From positions 1-7,245 of the forward strand of contig JBBSJC010000430.1 of assembly GCA_038257655.1 (NCBI GenBank): 7,245 nucleotides of DNA. Reading direction: 5' to 3'. Below, piece by piece: positions 5,782-7,245 of this stretch. Within the stretch, counting starts at the first letter, position 1. Every line of letters starts with the position of its first letter. Below the pieces are notes generated by a model, which worked only from the letters and a program-made list of their open reading frames with translations, had not been told where the DNA came from and ran no database searches. The stretch is from DASUME01 sp038257655 (GTDB lineage Bacteria; Myxococcota_A; Polyangia; Polyangiales; DASUME01). A program made the translations under genes and the position numbers.

Positions 5782-6477
5782 ATGTATTTCGACCCGATGT
5801 ATCTGCTCTTCATGTTGCCTGGGCTCGCCCTCAGCATGTGGGCATCGTTCAGAGTCAAATCCACGTTTCGTAAGTACAGCGAAGTTCGCGCTCAAAGCGG
5901 TCTTTCCGGCGCTCAGGCGGCCGCTGAGCTCTTGCAGCGTAAGGGCATTCACGACGTGACGGTCGAAGAGGTGCAGGGGTATCTATCGGATCACTACGAT
6001 CCGACCGCCAAAGTATTGCGCCTGTCGCCGGACGTGTATCACGGCCGTTCGTTGGCATCGCTAGGTGTGGCGGCGCACGAAGCCGGACACGCGATTCAAC
6101 ACGCTACCGGCTACGGCCCGCTCTGGTTTCGCTCGCTCGTGGTCAAGCCCGCACAGATCGGCTCGAACTTGGGCGGCATTCTTTGCGCGATCGGTCTCGC
6201 GCTCGCCTCGACCAAGATGGTGTTGGTGGGCGTGGTTCTGTTCAGCGCCTTCGTGGTGTTCACGCTCGTGACCTTGCCGGTCGAGTTCAATGCTTCTAAT
6301 CGGGCGGTCGCTGTGCTCGAGCAGACGGGCATGATCACGGCAAGCGAGGTCGGCGGCACACGCGCGGTGCTCAATGCTGCTGCGATGACCTACGTGGCCG
6401 GTGCGCTCAGCGCGATCATGACTTTGCTCTACTTCTTGCTGCGCTCGGGCCTGCTCGGCGGCCGCGATGATGACTGA
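5782..6477 (+). CDS. YugP-type membrane zinc metallopeptidase
   Basis: The protein has 231 residues, the normal length for the neutral zinc metallopeptidase family that includes Bacillus YugP (Zn_peptidase_2). It begins MYFDPMYLLF, the characteristic family start, which fixes the ATG. Residues 7-22 form membrane segment 1. The HEAGH zinc motif is at 99-103, with His99 and His103 as ligands and Glu100 catalytic. Two hydrophobic segments follow at about 130-165, then LPVEFNASNRA (165-175), whose Glu168 is the probable third ligand. A last membrane segment lies at 203-220 and the tail is acidic (GRDDD). All key residues are present, so the enzyme should be active in the inner membrane; its substrate is not known. 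There is no clear ribosome site. It is divergent from the GcvR-like gene and looks monocistronic. Confidence 0.95.
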   Translation: MYFDPMYLLFMLPGLALSMWASFRVKSTFRKYSEVRAQSGLSGAQAAAELLQRKGIHDVTVEEVQGYLSDHYDPTAKVLRLSPDVYHGRSLASLGVAAHEAGHAIQHATGYGPLWFRSLVVKPAQIGSNLGGILCAIGLALASTKMVLVGVVLFSAFVVFTLVTLPVEFNASNRAVAVLEQTGMITASEVGGTRAVLNAAAMTYVAGALSAIMTLLYFLLRSGLLGGRDDD

Positions 6478-6570
6478 AGCCGGCTGAGCGCCAGCCATTC
6501 CCGGCTGAGAGCTGATAGCCAGTCATGTCCGACTGATAGCCAAGGCTCTAGAGCAAAAGCCCGCGTCAGC
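6478..6570. repeat. Convergent intergenic region with degenerate 21-base-spaced repeats
   Basis: CCGGCTGAG occurs at 6480 and 6501, and CTGATAGCCA at 6512 and 6533, both pairs exactly 21 bases apart; CTGA occurs five times in 63 bases. Short hairpins are possible: GGCTG/CAGCC (6482-6496), AGCC-AA-GGCT (6538-6547) and the palindrome GCTCTAGAGC (6545-6554). The region lies between two gene ends, so it may hold a two-way terminator, but there is no T-tract and I do not call one. Confidence 0.6.
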
Positions 6571-7233
6571 TCAAAACTCGTCAAGACGTGGCTGCCCCGC
6601 GCGAAAGCCTCTGTCAATGGGCATGTCGGGCTCATCGCGTTGTGTTGGCGCGGCCGTAGCCGGTTCGATTGGGGGCTTCGGCGACTCGACCGCGGGCGAG
6701 GGTGAGGTCGATGCTGATGCCTGTACCGGCGCAGACGTGGGCGCGGCGTTGCTCGTTTCGCTTGCGCCGCTTGCTCGGGACTTGCGTGCGGACGTCCTGA
6801 CCCGCGCCCGCTTGGTCGTGTGCGTCTTATCCGGGGGGAGCTCCGCCTGCTGTAGCGCCTGCAGACTAGCTGCGATCGGAGGCACAACCTCCGGCGGCAG
6901 TGGCGCGGGCACCACCACCTCCGGCACGTCCGCCGCGGACCTTACCGTCGCTTCGGGTGACGCGGCCGGCGTGTTGGTGGGTGGCAGCAGGGCGGCGGCC
7001 GAGCTGTCGATCGGCGCAGCATCGCGCAAGTAAGAATAGGCTGCGACGCCTCCCACGATCAGCAGCGCCATGGCGGCGAACAAGCGTCGCTTTGGGCGTG
7101 CGGAAGCTCCTTCGGTCGCCCGTGCAGCCGTGTTGGGCATCGTGTGCGCAAATGCCGAAGGGGGCGCGTTGGATGCGCCGCTCGCCCTGCCTCGTGTTGG
7201 CTTGGAGGAGCGCGCTTCGGGATATTCCGTCAT
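6571..7233 (-). CDS. Single-pass membrane protein with long Pro/Ala/Ser-rich tail, unknown function
   Basis: The protein has 220 residues and no recognised domain. Residues 1-47 are a polar Ser/Ala/Arg-rich head. KRR at 48-50 precedes a membrane helix at 51-68 (LFAAMALLIVGGVAAYSYL), so the head should be cytoplasmic and the tail periplasmic. Residues 72-220 are low complexity: PEVVVPAPLPPEVVPP around 103-118, a basic patch (KRARVRTSARKSR) and a Ser/Pro/Ala stretch ending in RAGQPRLDEF. This pattern suggests a disordered, possibly wall-spanning segment. GC-rich third positions support this strand over the antisense frame. The ATG at 7233 is followed by A, giving an ATGA that could overlap the stop of a gene just outside the window. 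It could be a partner of an unseen upstream gene such as a kinase or regulator, but nothing here shows it. Confidence 0.75.
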   Translation of the reverse strand: MTEYPEARSSKPTRGRASGASNAPPSAFAHTMPNTAARATEGASARPKRRLFAAMALLIVGGVAAYSYLRDAAPIDSSAAALLPPTNTPAASPEATVRSAADVPEVVVPAPLPPEVVPPIAASLQALQQAELPPDKTHTTKRARVRTSARKSRASGASETSNAAPTSAPVQASASTSPSPAVESPKPPIEPATAAPTQRDEPDMPIDRGFRAGQPRLDEF

Positions 7234-7245
7234 GGCGGCGTACTC

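Noticed and set aside
5701..5952. Minus-strand frame of 83 codons ending in a hydrophobic stretch
   Set aside because: Mostly antisense to the start of the metallopeptidase gene; no ribosome site or family match.
6617..7033. Plus-strand Gly/Ala-rich frame of 138 codons
   Set aside because: Antisense to the single-pass membrane protein gene, which has a proper membrane helix flanked by KRR.

Overview
The window is GC-rich, with GC-biased third codon positions, and carries eight protein-coding genes and no RNA gene, insertion sequence or CRISPR array that I can see. The gene types suggest a deltaproteobacterial or myxobacterial (Myxococcota) chromosome: an ECF sigma factor next to a FecR-type membrane protein with a TPR tail, a Cys-rich RCC1-repeat lipoprotein, lipoproteins of unknown function and long Pro/Ala/Ser linkers. 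That placement is inferred from gene style, not from a marker gene.

Region 1 (1-4087, minus strand) looks like one operon, transcribed from right to left. It holds an ECF sigma factor (3497-4087), a single-pass FecR-domain/TPR protein (2331-3500), an exported protein with a soluble domain, a Pro-rich linker and a beta-rich, possibly barrel-forming tail (1223-2293), and a lipoprotein with at least seven RCC1 repeats (1226 down past the window edge). Two of the three junctions are 4-base ATGA stop/start overlaps, and the third gap is 37 bases. The RCC1 reading frame is open for 408 codons from its start to the window edge. The four products span cytoplasm, inner membrane, periplasm and probably outer membrane, which is what an envelope-sensing or surface-display module would look like. 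This is the most interesting part of the window.

Region 2 (4088-5089) has a 62-base divergent intergenic stretch and then a plus-strand lipoprotein of unknown function (4150-5070).

Region 3 (5090-6477) is housekeeping in character. A minus-strand tandem-ACT protein of the GcvR type (5090-5632) converges on the lipoprotein gene. A plus-strand YugP-type membrane zinc metallopeptidase (5782-6477) diverges from it across a 149-base gap.

Region 4 (6478-7245) has a 93-base convergent gap made of degenerate 21-base-spaced repeats, then a minus-strand single-pass membrane protein with a long disordered tail (6571-7233). Only 12 bases remain upstream of its start, so its partner genes are not visible.
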